A stretch of 64,000 nt of DNA from Streptomyces noursei (GTDB lineage: Bacteria; Actinomycetota; Actinomycetes; Streptomycetales; Streptomycetaceae): contig NZ_CP070326.1 in the NCBI RefSeq assembly GCF_016917755.1, forward strand, positions 4,526,001 through 4,590,000, in the 5' to 3' direction. Below the pieces are notes generated by a model. The model made no database searches. It had not been told where the DNA came from and saw only the letters and a list, made by a program, of their open reading frames with translations. The translations under genes and the position numbers were made by a program. Shown here one piece after another: positions 42,152 through 52,330 of this stretch. The first letter of the stretch is position 1. The number at the start of each line of letters is the position of its first letter.

Positions 42152-43654
42152 TCAGCTGCGCGCGTAGTTGGGCGCCTCGGTGACCATCTGCACGTCGTGC
42201 GGGTGGCTCTCCTTCAGACCGGCGGCGGTGATCCGCACGAACCGGCCCTTCTCCTTGAGCTCGGGGATGTCGGCGGAGCCGACGTAGCCCATGGAGGCGC
42301 GCAGACCACCGACGAGCTGGTGCGCGACCGAGGCCAGCGGGCCGCGGTAGGGCACCTGGCCCTCGATGCCCTCCGGCACCAACTTGTCCTCGGAGAGGAC
42401 GTTGTCCTGGAAGTAGCGGTCCTTGGAGAACGACCGCGCCTGGCCGCGCGACTGCATCGCACCCAGCGAGCCCATGCCCCGGTAGGACTTGAACTGCTTG
42501 CCGTTGACGAAGACCATCTCGCCCGGCGACTCCTCGCAGCCGGCCAGCAGCGAGCCCAGCATGACGGTGTCCGCACCGGCCGCGATCGCCTTGGCGATGT
42601 CGCCGGAGTACTGCAGGCCGCCGTCGCCGATCAGCGGCACGTTCGCCGCGTGGCACGCCTGCGCGGCCTCGTAGATCGCGGTGACCTGCGGGACGCCGAT
42701 GCCGGCGACCACCCGCGTGGTGCAGATCGAGCCCGGGCCCACGCCGACCTTCACGCCGTCCACGCCGGCGTCGATCAGCGCCTGGGCGCCGTCACGGGTG
42801 GCGACGTTGCCGCCGACGACGTCGACGCTGATGTTGGACTTGATCTTGGCGATCATGTCGAGGATGCCGCGGCTGTGCCCGTGCGCGCTGTCCACGACCA
42901 GGAAGTCCGCACCGGCCTCGACCAGCGCCTGCGCCCGGTCGTAGGCCGAGTCGCCGACGCCCACCGCGGCACCGACGATCAGCCGGCCCTCGGCGTCCTT
43001 GGCGGCGTTCGGGTACTTCTCCGCCTTGACGAAGTCCTTGACGGTGATCAGGCCCTTGAGCAGGCCCGCGTCGTCGACCAGCGGCAGCTTCTCGATCTTG
43101 TGGCGGCGCAGCAGCTCGATGGCGTCCTCGCCGGAGATGCCGACCTTGCCGGTGACCAGCGGCATCGGCGTCATGACCTCGCGCACCTGGCGGCTGCGGT
43201 CCATCTCGAAGGCCATGTCGCGGTTGGTCACGATGCCCAGCAGCTTGCCCGCGGCGTCGGTGACCGGCACCCCGCTGATCCGGAACTTGGCGCACAGCGC
43301 GTCCGCCTCGGCCAGCGGCGCGTCCGGCCGGACCGTGATCGGGTCGGTGACCATCCCGGACTCGGAGCGCTTGACCAGGTCGACCTGGTTGGCCTGGTCC
43401 TCGATCGACAGGTTGCGGTGCAGCACGCCCGCGCCGCCCTGTCGCGCCATGGCGATCGCCATCCGCGCCTCGGTGACCTTGTCCATCGCGGCCGAGAGCA
43501 GCGGGATGTTGACCCGGACGTTCCGCGAGACGCGGGACGCGGTGTCGACGGCGTTGGGCAGCACCTCCGACGCGCCGGGCAGCAGCAGCACGTCGTCGTA
43601 TGTCAGCCCGAGCATGGCGAATTTGGCGGGCATACCCTCGACGTTGTCACTCAT
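42152..43654 (-). CDS. guaB: Inosine-5'-monophosphate dehydrogenase
   Basis: A 500-residue IMPDH, which oxidises IMP to XMP with NAD in guanine nucleotide synthesis. Layout: barrel start (TYDDVLLLPGASEVLP), two CBS domains at about 98-212, barrel continued with VDSAHGHS, the catalytic loop GPGSICTTR with Cys311, the phosphate site DGGLQYSGDIAKAIAAGAD and the mobile flap RGMGSLGAM. All key residues are present. ATG 43654. guaB3 follows 99 bases downstream, so the two are probably expressed together. Confidence 0.97.
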   Translation of the reverse strand: MSDNVEGMPAKFAMLGLTYDDVLLLPGASEVLPNAVDTASRVSRNVRVNIPLLSAAMDKVTEARMAIAMARQGGAGVLHRNLSIEDQANQVDLVKRSESGMVTDPITVRPDAPLAEADALCAKFRISGVPVTDAAGKLLGIVTNRDMAFEMDRSRQVREVMTPMPLVTGKVGISGEDAIELLRRHKIEKLPLVDDAGLLKGLITVKDFVKAEKYPNAAKDAEGRLIVGAAVGVGDSAYDRAQALVEAGADFLVVDSAHGHSRGILDMIAKIKSNISVDVVGGNVATRDGAQALIDAGVDGVKVGVGPGSICTTRVVAGIGVPQVTAIYEAAQACHAANVPLIGDGGLQYSGDIAKAIAAGADTVMLGSLLAGCEESPGEMVFVNGKQFKSYRGMGSLGAMQSRGQARSFSKDRYFQDNVLSEDKLVPEGIEGQVPYRGPLASVAHQLVGGLRASMGYVGSADIPELKEKGRFVRITAAGLKESHPHDVQMVTEAPNYARS

Positions 43655-43824
43655 GACACCTTCCCCAATGCTCTTGCCTCAGCGCGGACTCCCATGCTAA
43701 CGGCCTTGTACGGTGTCTCATTCCACGAGCAATGAGGGCCTCGTCACTTGTACTTTCCTACGTCTACTTCCCGTCGTAGGGCGAGCGGGACGGCGATCCA
43801 TCGGACGCCGCGCTGTCCGGGGGG

Positions 43825-44493
43825 CTACTGCTCGGCCAGCGCCCGCAGCCTGCTCAGGGCCCGGTGCTGGGCGACCCGCACCGCACCGGGCGACATGCCC
43901 AGCATCTGCCCGGTCTCCTCGGCCGTCAGCCCCACCGCCACCCGCAGCAGAACCAGTTCCCGCTGGTTCTCCGGCAGATTCGCCAGCAGCTTCTTGGCCC
44001 ACTCCGCGTCGCTGCTCAGCAGCGCCCGCTCCTCGGGACCCAACGAATCGTCCGGCTGCTCGGGCATCTCGTCCGACGGCACGGCCGTACTGCCCGGATG
44101 CCGCATCGCGGCCCGCTGAAGATCGGCGACCTTGTGGCCGGCGATGGCGAAGACGAACGCCTCGAAGGGCTTCCCGGTGTCGCGGTAGCGCGGCAGCGCG
44201 CACAGCACCGCGACACAGACCTCCTGCGCCAGATCCTCGACGAAGTGCCGGGCGTCGCCGGGCAGCCGGGAGAGCCGGGTGCGGCAGTAGCGCAGAGCGA
44301 GGGGGTGGACGTGGGCCAGCAGGTCGTGGGTGGCCTGCCGGTCTCCTTCGACGGCGCGTGCGACGAGAGCGCCGATCTCCTGCTTCCCGTCATCGCGCAT
44401 CGGTCCATGGTGCCTTGACGCCGAACGATCCGCGGCATCAGGTCCACACTTGTGCACTGAAGCGTTATGCGCGGCAGGTGCGCCGGCTGTCAT
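43825..44493 (-). CDS. ECF-type sigma factor (SigD-like)
   Basis: A 222-residue sigma factor. Region 2 is DLAQEVCVAVLCALPRYRDTGKPFEAFVFAIAGHKVADLQRA. Region 4 is LPENQRELVLLRVAVGLTAEETGQMLGMSPGAVRVAQHRALSRLR. Its place next to guaB and bldM suggests the conserved SigD-type factor of this locus. ATG 44493 is chosen because GGAGGGGAGGG lies close upstream; a shorter start at 44400 (MRDDGKQEIG) matches where sigma homology begins. No anti-sigma gene is adjacent. Confidence 0.9.
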   Translation of the reverse strand: MTAGAPAAHNASVHKCGPDAADRSASRHHGPMRDDGKQEIGALVARAVEGDRQATHDLLAHVHPLALRYCRTRLSRLPGDARHFVEDLAQEVCVAVLCALPRYRDTGKPFEAFVFAIAGHKVADLQRAAMRHPGSTAVPSDEMPEQPDDSLGPEERALLSSDAEWAKKLLANLPENQRELVLLRVAVGLTAEETGQMLGMSPGAVRVAQHRALSRLRALAEQ

Positions 44494-44616
44494 CTCGTGC
44501 GCCCTCCCCTCCTGCCCGACCGGCCCGTCCCCGAGGAACTCCATGCCTCAAGCATGCGGCACCGCGCGGGGAATCGGGCCGCCGTGGCACCGGGCAGCGT
44601 GCGGGGCACCATGTCG

Positions 44617-44642
44617 CCCCGCCCGCCAGAGGGCGGGCGGGG
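44617..44642 (-). terminator. Hairpin downstream of bldM
   Basis: CCCCGCCCGCC paired with GGCGGGCGGGG around a four-base loop, 38 bases beyond the bldM stop. A second short stem (GCGGGG/CCCCGC) overlaps its right arm. Confidence 0.6.
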
Positions 44643-44679
44643 ATCTTCATTACCCCGCATCGCTGCACGTCACGACGGT

Positions 44680-45291
44680 TCAGCGGACCAGGCCCCAGCG
44701 GAAACCGAGTGCCACCGCATGCGCCCGGTCGGAGGCGCCGAGCTTCTTGAAAAGCCGCCGCGCGTGCGTCTTGACGGTGTCTTCGGAGAGAAACAGCTCA
44801 CGTCCGATCTCGGCGTTGGAGCGGCCGTGGCTCATGCCCTCCAGCACCTGGATCTCGCGGGCGGTGAGCGTCGGCGCGGCGCCCATCTCGGCCGACCGCA
44901 GCCGGCGCGGGGCGAGCCGCCACGTCGGATCGGCCAGGGCCTGCGTCACCGTCGCGCGCAGCTCGGCGCGCGAGGCGTCCTTGTGCAGATAGCCGCGGGC
45001 GCCGGCGGCGACCGCCAGCGCGACCCCGTCCAGGTCCTCGGCCACCGTGAGCATGATGATCCGGGCACCGGGGTCGGCGGACAGCAGCCGGCGCACGGTC
45101 TCGACACCGCCGAGGCCGGGCATCCGTACGTCCATCAGAATCAGGTCCGAGCGGTCGGCCCCCCAGCGGCGGAGGACCTCCTCGCCATTGGCCGCGGTGG
45201 TCACGCGCTCGACGCCGGGCACGGTTGCAACCGCCCGTCGGAGCGCCTCTCGGGCAAGCGGGGAGTCGTCGCAGACGAGGACGGATGTCAT
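44680..45291 (-). CDS. bldM: BldM, orphan response regulator for aerial development
   Basis: A 203-residue NarL/FixJ-type regulator. The receiver domain has Asp8, Asp9 and Asp54 (LILMDVRMPG) and KD near 103. The LuxR-type helix-turn-helix is LTAREIQVLEGMSHGRSNAEIGRELFLSEDTVKTH. BldM is known to work without a partner kinase, as a homodimer for aerial-hypha genes and as a heterodimer with WhiI for sporulation genes. ATG 45291 has GGAGGGC upstream. It is divergent to whiD across about 380 bases. The assignment rests on the overall sequence and the guaB-sigma-bldM-whiD context. Confidence 0.95.
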   Translation of the reverse strand: MTSVLVCDDSPLAREALRRAVATVPGVERVTTAANGEEVLRRWGADRSDLILMDVRMPGLGGVETVRRLLSADPGARIIMLTVAEDLDGVALAVAAGARGYLHKDASRAELRATVTQALADPTWRLAPRRLRSAEMGAAPTLTAREIQVLEGMSHGRSNAEIGRELFLSEDTVKTHARRLFKKLGASDRAHAVALGFRWGLVR

Positions 45292-45673
45292 GACCGCCCT
45301 CCGCAGCTGATGCGCGTCACCTTGAGCCTCCAGGCTGGTACGTATCGTCACCTGGGCGGTTGGCGCACCCCTCGGACACCTGCCCGAGGACTACCTCTGC
45401 CAACCACCTCCGCACACTCAACGACGGTCACTCGAAAGAGTTACGGCTTCGGCGACCGAGTTCAGCACGCTCCGTGAGGAGCCGGATACGCAGACGACTC
45501 ACCGAGCTGCCGGCATCCGCGCGTGCACCCTATGCCCTATTTGGCTCTGTTTCTTCCATTTTCGCGTTGACTGCGGCTAGATTCGCAATGAGTCATATTT
45601 ACATCTACTTCGACAGTAGATGTAACGTCGTGAGCACCGAGCCCGATACGCATCGCCTCCGAGGGGACAAGCA
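45292..45673. other. bldM-whiD divergent promoter region
   Basis: About 380 bases with unusually high A+T in 45530-45640. No gene was seen. It contains the palindrome ATGAGTCAT (45588-45596), a TTGACT (about 45567) and a 10-bp perfect inverted repeat (45599-45625), all on the whiD side. Confidence 0.6.
45599..45625. promoter_or_regulatory. Perfect 10-bp inverted repeat upstream of whiD
   Basis: TTACATCTAC, a seven-base centre, then GTAGATGTAA; it ends 48 bases before the whiD ATG. It could be an operator or a hairpin in the leader of the message. Confidence 0.6.
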
Positions 45674-46006
45674 ATGGCAGATTTCTCCCGCCTCCCGGGC
45701 CCGAACGCAGACCTCTGGGACTGGCAGCTGCTGGCCGCCTGCCGCGGCGTCGACAGCTCGCTCTTCTTCCATCCCGAGGGCGAGCGGGGGGCGGCCCGCA
45801 GCGCGCGGGAGGCGTCGGCGAAGGAGGTCTGCATGCGCTGCCCGGTGCGGGCCCAGTGCGCGGCGCATGCGCTGGCCGTCCGCGAGCCCTACGGCGTCTG
45901 GGGCGGCCTCACGGAGGACGAACGCGAGGAGCTCATGGGGCGGGCCCGGCACCGGATGGTCCCGGCCAGCTCGCTGCCCGGACACGCGACCATGCCGGGC
46001 GCCTGA
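45674..46006 (+). CDS. whiD: WhiD, WhiB-family Fe-S sporulation regulator
   Basis: A 110-residue Wbl protein. Four cysteines bind a [4Fe-4S] cluster: Cys23, Cys53, Cys56 and Cys62, in the CxxC-x5-C arrangement, followed by GVWGG (74-78) and a basic C-terminal patch. WhiD is required for late spore maturation and, like other Wbl proteins, is thought to act through the housekeeping sigma factor. ATG 45674 has GAGGGG upstream. The neighbour is bldM, divergently transcribed. Confidence 0.95.
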   Translation: MADFSRLPGPNADLWDWQLLAACRGVDSSLFFHPEGERGAARSAREASAKEVCMRCPVRAQCAAHALAVREPYGVWGGLTEDEREELMGRARHRMVPASSLPGHATMPGA

Positions 46007-46074
46007 CCGACAGCACCCCGCACCATTCGAAGAAACGTTCCTGCACGCCTGACGGACGGCACCGCTCGCGGCGG

Positions 46075-46986
46075 TCAGCGTCCCGCGGCGTCCGCCAGCT
46101 GATCCAGCATCGCCCCGACCGCGGGCACGTGCGCCAGGTCCGGCAGCGTGAGCGCGACGATCTCGCGGTGCACCGGAGGCTCCATCCGCACCGTCGACGC
46201 CCCCTTGGGACGCACCGACTCCAGCGTCAGCTCGGGCAGCGCCGCGACCCCCAGCCCCGCCCCGACCAGCCCGATCACCGCCGGATAGTCGTCGGTGGCG
46301 AAGTCGATGCGCGGGGTGAACCCGGCGCGCTCGCACACCTCGACCAGATGCGTGCGGCAGCGCGGGCAGCCCGCGATCCACGGCTCGTCGGCCAGGTCCG
46401 CGAAGCACGCGGCACCGACCTTCGCCAGCCGGTGGCCGTCCGGCACCAGCCCGACCAACCGGTCCGACAGCACCGGCCGGACCACCAGGTCCTCCCACTC
46501 CGCCCCGGCGGACGGGTCCGCGCCGGGCGCCTCGGGGTAGCGGAACGCCAGCGCGATCTCGCACTCGCCGTTGCGCAGCAGCTCGATCGAGCGCGGCGGC
46601 TCGGCCTCGTCCAGCGACACCCGGACCCCCGGGTGCGCGGCCCGCATCCTGGCCAGCGCCGTCGGCACCAGCGTCGAGCTGCCCGACGGGAACGACACCA
46701 GCCGCACCCGCCCCGAGCGCAGCCCCGCGATGGCCGCGACCTCGTCCTCGGCCGCGCTGAGCCCCGCCAGGATGCCGGCCGCGTGCCGGACCAGCGCCCC
46801 GCCGGCCTGCGTCAGCCGCATCTCGCGCCCGGTGCGCACCAGCAGCGGGGTGCCGGCGGACTGCTCCAGGGCCTTCATCTGCTGGCTGACCGCGGGCTGG
46901 GTGCAGCCCAACTCCCGCGCGGCGGCGGAGAAGGAACCGGTCCGGGCGACGGCGCGCAGCACGCGGAGATGACGGGCTTCGATCAC
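46075..46986 (-). CDS. LysR-family transcriptional regulator
   Basis: A 303-residue LTTR. The N-terminal helix-turn-helix (HLRVLRAVARTGSFSAAARELGCTQPAVSQQMKALE) is followed by a periplasmic-binding-like effector domain. The GTG start is at 46986. It diverges from the MOSC gene at 47065 with 78 bases between, the usual layout in which a LysR protein controls itself and its neighbour. The AT-rich spacer (46995-47040) should hold the operator; I could not settle on one T-N11-A site. Confidence 0.93.
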   Translation of the reverse strand: MIEARHLRVLRAVARTGSFSAAARELGCTQPAVSQQMKALEQSAGTPLLVRTGREMRLTQAGGALVRHAAGILAGLSAAEDEVAAIAGLRSGRVRLVSFPSGSSTLVPTALARMRAAHPGVRVSLDEAEPPRSIELLRNGECEIALAFRYPEAPGADPSAGAEWEDLVVRPVLSDRLVGLVPDGHRLAKVGAACFADLADEPWIAGCPRCRTHLVEVCERAGFTPRIDFATDDYPAVIGLVGAGLGVAALPELTLESVRPKGASTVRMEPPVHREIVALTLPDLAHVPAVGAMLDQLADAAGR

Positions 46987-47064
46987 CCTTCGAGCATAAG
47001 CGATTCTTGGACAGAACATGAAAAATAGCGTGAAGTCTTTTGCCGGATGTCCTACCGTGCGCAC

Positions 47065-47736
47065 ATGAACGCGACGTTGCTGACCGTGAACATCGGGCGG
47101 GCCGCCCCGTCCGCCCACAGCTCCGCCGAGGGCGGAACGGGCATCGACAAGCGCCCGGTGGACGGGCCCGTGGCGGTGGCCGCCCCCGGCCCCAAGGGCA
47201 CCGCCGGCAGCGGCCTCGCGGGCGACGCGGTGGTCGACCGGCGCCACCACGGCGGCGACGACCAGGCCGTCTACGCCTACGCCCGCGAGGACCTCGACGA
47301 CTGGCAGCGGCAACTGGACCGCGAGTTGGCCAACGGCGTCTTCGGCGAGAACCTCACCACCGCCGGCCTGGACGTCACCAACGCCCGGATCGGCGAACGC
47401 TGGCGCATCGGCCAGGAGGTGCTGCTGGAGGTCACCTCGCCGCGGATCCCCTGCCGGACGTTCCAGGGCTGGCTGGACGAACGCGGCTGGATCAAGCGGT
47501 TCACCCAGGCGGCGGTGCCCGGCGCGTACCTGCGGGTCCTGGAAGCCGGCGAGATCCGCGCCGGCGACACCGTGACGGTCGAGCACCGGCCCGACCACGA
47601 CGTCACCGTCGCGCTGATGTTCCGTGCCCTCACCACCCGGCGCGAACTGCTGCCGCGACTGCTGGCGGCGGGCGACGCCCTGCACGAAGAGGCCCGGGCG
47701 ACGGCGACGAAGTACGCGGCGCAGAGCGCGAACTGA
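47065..47736 (+). CDS. MOSC-domain protein (YiiM-like)
   Basis: A 223-residue protein. The MOSC (molybdenum-cofactor sulfurase C-terminal) domain spans roughly 20-180, with GLAGDAVVDRRHHGGDDQAVYAY, FGENLTT and the conserved cysteine in SPRIPCRTFQGW. YiiM-type members reduce N-hydroxylated compounds such as 6-hydroxylaminopurine using molybdenum cofactor. ATG 47065 is preferred over GTG or ATG starts at 47047 because TACCGT sits about ten bases upstream, giving a leaderless promoter. It is probably controlled by the divergent LysR protein. Confidence 0.9.
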   Translation: MNATLLTVNIGRAAPSAHSSAEGGTGIDKRPVDGPVAVAAPGPKGTAGSGLAGDAVVDRRHHGGDDQAVYAYAREDLDDWQRQLDRELANGVFGENLTTAGLDVTNARIGERWRIGQEVLLEVTSPRIPCRTFQGWLDERGWIKRFTQAAVPGAYLRVLEAGEIRAGDTVTVEHRPDHDVTVALMFRALTTRRELLPRLLAAGDALHEEARATATKYAAQSAN

Positions 47737-47806
47737 CCCCGCGGGGCCCGGGCGACCGGGCCCCGGCGACGCGATGCCGCCTCGCACCGCGCGGTCGGTC
47801 CCGGCT

Positions 47807-48580
47807 CTACTCCGGGCCGTACTTCCGGCCGGTGCGCGAGGTCAGGCCGCCCAGCACGCCGCGCGGCGCCAGCTTCACGACGCCCATCAGGGCCTTGTAG
47901 CGCGGGTCCGGAATGGACAGCGACTTGCCGCGCGCCAGATCCTTCATGGCCGCGTCCACGAGCTTGTCCGCGTCCAGCCACATCCAGCCCGGGATGTTGT
48001 CCGTGCCCATCCCGGCCCGCTGGTGGAACTCGGTCCGCACGAAGCCCGGGCACAGCGCCATCAGGCGCACCCCGCTGCCCGCCAGGTCGCGCGCCGCGCC
48101 CTGGGTGAACTGCACGACCCACGCCTTGCTCGCGCCGTACGTGCCGCGCGGGACGAACGCCGCGACCGACGCCACATTGACCACGGCGCCGCGCCGGCGC
48201 TCGCGCATCCCGCGCACCCCGGCCGTGGTCAGCCGCAGCACCGCCTCGCAGTGCACCTTCAGCATCGCCAACTCGTCGGCCATCGTGACCTCGAGGTACT
48301 CGCCCTTGTTGCCGAAGCCGGCGTTGTTGACCAGCAGGTCCACCGGGCGCCTGGTGTCGGCCAGGCGCGCCTCGACGGCGGCGATGCCGTCCTCCGTCGC
48401 CAGGTCGGCGCTGAGCACCTCCGCCTCGATCCCGTGCCGGTCGTGCAGTTCGGTGGCCTGCTCCCGGAGACGCTTCTCGTCGCGGGCCACCAGCACCACG
48501 CTGTGCCCGTCGCCCGCGAGTCGGCGGGCGAATGCGGCGCCGATGCCGGCCGTTGCTCCTGTGATCAATGCAGTCGTCAT
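47807..48580 (-). CDS. Short-chain dehydrogenase/reductase
   Basis: A 257-residue classical SDR. TGATAGIG (7-14), NNAG, and the active site in NVASVAAFVPRGTYGASKA (Ser, YxxxK) are complete. NADP preference is suggested by RDEKR after the second strand. The substrate is unknown; the branch resembles the DltE/YqjQ group. The start ATG 48580 follows TACCGT by six bases with no ribosome binding site, a typical leaderless arrangement. Confidence 0.92.
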   Translation of the reverse strand: MTTALITGATAGIGAAFARRLAGDGHSVVLVARDEKRLREQATELHDRHGIEAEVLSADLATEDGIAAVEARLADTRRPVDLLVNNAGFGNKGEYLEVTMADELAMLKVHCEAVLRLTTAGVRGMRERRRGAVVNVASVAAFVPRGTYGASKAWVVQFTQGAARDLAGSGVRLMALCPGFVRTEFHQRAGMGTDNIPGWMWLDADKLVDAAMKDLARGKSLSIPDPRYKALMGVVKLAPRGVLGGLTSRTGRKYGPE

Positions 48581-48810
48581 ACCGGAACGGTAGCGGGGGG
48601 CCGGCGCTTCCCACGGTGCGGCCGGGGTGGCGTTTGGCTTCCGTCGGTCCGCGGCGGATTCGGGAGGCCATGGCCCCCCGCGTCGTCGGCCGCCCCGCCG
48701 TACCGGCCGGCGGGCCGTGAACGGTCGGGGCCGCCGGCGGGTAGGCACCGACCGCCAGGGGCGGCGGAAGCCGAGCGTCCGCCCCGCCGCGACGCAGGAG
48801 GAGTCGAGAG

Positions 48811-49821
48811 ATGCGCCCAGCACTGCTTCTGGCCATGGGGCCGGGTATCGCCGAGCGGCTGTTCGGGGAGCCGCAGCGGGTCCGGCTCGAACGGCTGGCC
48901 CGGACGGACTGCCGGCTCGTCGCACACGAGTTGGCCGCGCCGGGGCCCGCGGTGGCCGCCGCCCTCGACGGGGCCGAGGTGCTGCTCACCTGCTGGGGCG
49001 CCCCACCGCTGACCGCGGAGGTGCTCGCGGCGGCGCCCCGGCTGCGGGCCGTCGTGCATGCGGCCGGGTCCGTCAAGCAGCTCGTCACCGACGCCTGTTG
49101 GGACCGGGGCGTCGCCGTCAGTTCGGCCGCCGCGGTCAATGCGCAGCCGGTCGCGGAGTACACGCTGGCCGCGATCCTGTTCGCCAACAAGCGCGTACTG
49201 CACGCCGCCCACCGCTACCGCACCCTGCGCGCGCCCCACGACTGGCTGGGCGAACTGGACGGCGCCGGCAACCACGGCCGCACCGTCGGCATCGTCGGCG
49301 CCTCCCGGATCGGCCGCCGTGTCCTGGCGTTGCTGCGCCCGTTCGACCTGCGGGTGCTGCTCCACGACCCGTACGTGGACGAGGAGGAGGCGGGGCGGCT
49401 GGGGGTCGAGCCGGTGGCGTTGGCGGAGTTGTGCGCGCGCAGCGACGTGGTCAGCGTGCACGCGCCGGAGGTGGCCGCCACCCGGCATCTGATCGGCGCC
49501 CGCGAGTTGGCGCTGATGCCGGACGGGGCGACGCTCGTCAACACCTCCCGCGGGTCGCTGGTGGACGAGGCGGCGCTGGTCGCGGAGTTGCGCAGCGGGC
49601 GGATCTCGGCCGTGCTCGACGTCACCGAGCCCGAACTCCCGCTCGCCGGCTCACCGTTGTACGACCTGCCGAACGTGCTGCTCACACCGCATGTCGCCGG
49701 GTCCATGGGCACCGAGCTGCGGCGGATGGCCGACCATGCCCTCGACGAGGTGGAGCGGTATGCGCGGGGCCTGCCGTTCGCGGATCCGGTGCGGCGGGAG
49801 GGGCTGGGGCACTCGGCCTGA
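48811..49821 (+). CDS. D-isomer-specific 2-hydroxyacid dehydrogenase
   Basis: A 336-residue NAD-dependent dehydrogenase. The nucleotide-binding loop is degenerate at one glycine (VGIVGASRIGRRVL). Catalytic residues are in place: Arg in VNTSRGSLVDE, Glu in DVTEPELPL and His in TPHVAGS. It should interconvert a 2-keto acid and its D-2-hydroxy acid; the substrate is unknown. GGAGGAG precedes ATG 48811. Confidence 0.92.
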   Translation: MRPALLLAMGPGIAERLFGEPQRVRLERLARTDCRLVAHELAAPGPAVAAALDGAEVLLTCWGAPPLTAEVLAAAPRLRAVVHAAGSVKQLVTDACWDRGVAVSSAAAVNAQPVAEYTLAAILFANKRVLHAAHRYRTLRAPHDWLGELDGAGNHGRTVGIVGASRIGRRVLALLRPFDLRVLLHDPYVDEEEAGRLGVEPVALAELCARSDVVSVHAPEVAATRHLIGARELALMPDGATLVNTSRGSLVDEAALVAELRSGRISAVLDVTEPELPLAGSPLYDLPNVLLTPHVAGSMGTELRRMADHALDEVERYARGLPFADPVRREGLGHSA

Positions 49822-49838
49822 CGGGTTCCGGGTACGGG

Positions 49839-49875
49839 CGAGGCCCGGCCCGCTGGGGTGCGGGGCCGGGCCTCG
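49839..49875. terminator. Bidirectional hairpin terminator
   Basis: CGAGGCCCGGCCC paired perfectly (13 bp) with GGGCCGGGCCTCG around an 11-base loop, between the hydroxyacid dehydrogenase and groEL 3' ends. Confidence 0.85.
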
Positions 49876-49915
49876 TGGGGTGCCGGCGCGGACGCGGCCG
49901 GCGGTTGCGCAGGGG

Positions 49916-51541
<1,626 letters not shown>

Positions 51542-51607
51542 GGCTGCTTCAAGTCCTCTCGTTGCGATCGTCGGCCTCGCCGCCGTGACCGCTCTCGCTC
51601 AAACGAA

Positions 51608-51655
51608 CTGCGCCCCTGCCCCGGGTCGATGAGAACACGGGAACCAGGGGCGCAG
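51608..51655 (-). promoter_or_regulatory. Stem-loop between groES and groEL
   Basis: CTGCGCCCCTG and CAGGGGCGCAG, perfect 11-bp arms around 26 bases, in the intercistronic RNA. It may cause partial termination or RNA processing that sets the GroES to GroEL ratio. Confidence 0.55.
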
Positions 51656-51676
51656 ATCAGGGCAAATCCGGGTGAC

Positions 51677-51985
51677 TTACTTCTCGACGATCGCGAGCAC
51701 GTCGCGAGCCGAGAGGACGAGGTACTCCTCGCCGCTGTACTTCACCTCGGTGCCGCCGTACTTGCTGTAGAGCACGACGTCACCGACCTTGACGTCGAGC
51801 TCGACGCGCTTGCCGTCCTCGAAGCGACCCGGACCGATCGCCAGGACGACGCCCTCCTGGGGCTTCTCCTTCGCGGTGTCCGGAATGACCAGGCCAGAGG
51901 CCGTGGTCTGCTCGGCGTCGAGCGGCTGGACCACGATGCGGTCCTCAAGCGGCTTGATGGCAACCTTGGAGCTGGCGGTCGTCAC
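51677..51985 (-). CDS. groES: 10-kDa co-chaperonin GroES
   Basis: A 102-residue GroES, the lid of the GroEL chamber. PLEDRIVVQPLDAEQTTASGLVIPDTAKEKPQEG includes the mobile loop, and the C-terminal VLSARDVLAIVE matches the family; length is normal. The GTG start (51985) has GGGGGAGG upstream. It is the first gene of the operon behind a CIRCE-controlled promoter. Confidence 0.97.
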   Translation of the reverse strand: MTTASSKVAIKPLEDRIVVQPLDAEQTTASGLVIPDTAKEKPQEGVVLAIGPGRFEDGKRVELDVKVGDVVLYSKYGGTEVKYSGEEYLVLSARDVLAIVEK

Positions 51986-52084
51986 GATCCGACCTCCCCC
52001 TTCGGAGATCTCACGGGGTTAACTGTCTGAGGTGGCGACCAGGTGGATCCGTCGTCGCGGGTGCCGGACCTGCCCGTCGCTGTG

Positions 52085-52111
52085 TTGGCACTCCCCGAGG
52101 GAGAGTGCCAA
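52085..52111. promoter_or_regulatory. CIRCE element 1 (HrcA operator)
   Basis: TTGGCACTC-N9-GAGTGCCAA, a perfect inverted repeat close to the CIRCE consensus TTAGCACTC-N9-GAGTGCTAA. It overlaps the predicted transcription start of groES. Confidence 0.93.
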
Positions 52112-52116
52112 CGCTG

Positions 52117-52145
52117 AGACTATGACGCGGTTAGCACTCGGTCAA
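52117..52145 (-). promoter_or_regulatory. groESL promoter
   Basis: On the minus strand, TTGACC (52140-52145) and TAGTCT (52117-52122) are 17 bp apart, a good vegetative-type promoter lying between and overlapping the two CIRCE copies. Confidence 0.8.
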
Positions 52146-52157
52146 GCGGAGTGCCAG
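52131..52157. promoter_or_regulatory. CIRCE element 2 (HrcA operator)
   Basis: TTAGCACTC-N9-GAGTGCCAG, 46 bp centre to centre from element 1; it covers the -35 hexamer of the groESL promoter. Confidence 0.88.
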
Positions 52158-52330
52158 CGCGCCGTATACGCGTACCGTGTCTGCTGCCGGTGGCCGGGGT
52201 GGAGTCGGACACATCCTGCCGGCCGACGGCAACCGCGCCCGCGACCGGCCCGTCTTGCCCCTGGGACCGCTGGCCACCGGGCCACGACCCGGCCGCCCCG
52301 CGGCCCTGACCCATCGATCGCGGAGGAACA

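Noticed and set aside
40880..43735. 951-codon plus-strand frame over guaB3/guaB
   Set aside because: Antisense shadow; the minus strand encodes two well-recognised enzymes and the frame starts inside a terminator.
43717..43736. CTCATT/AATGAG small inverted repeat upstream of guaB
   Set aside because: Only 6-bp arms; could be a weak terminator of nothing obvious or chance. Not enough to report as a site.
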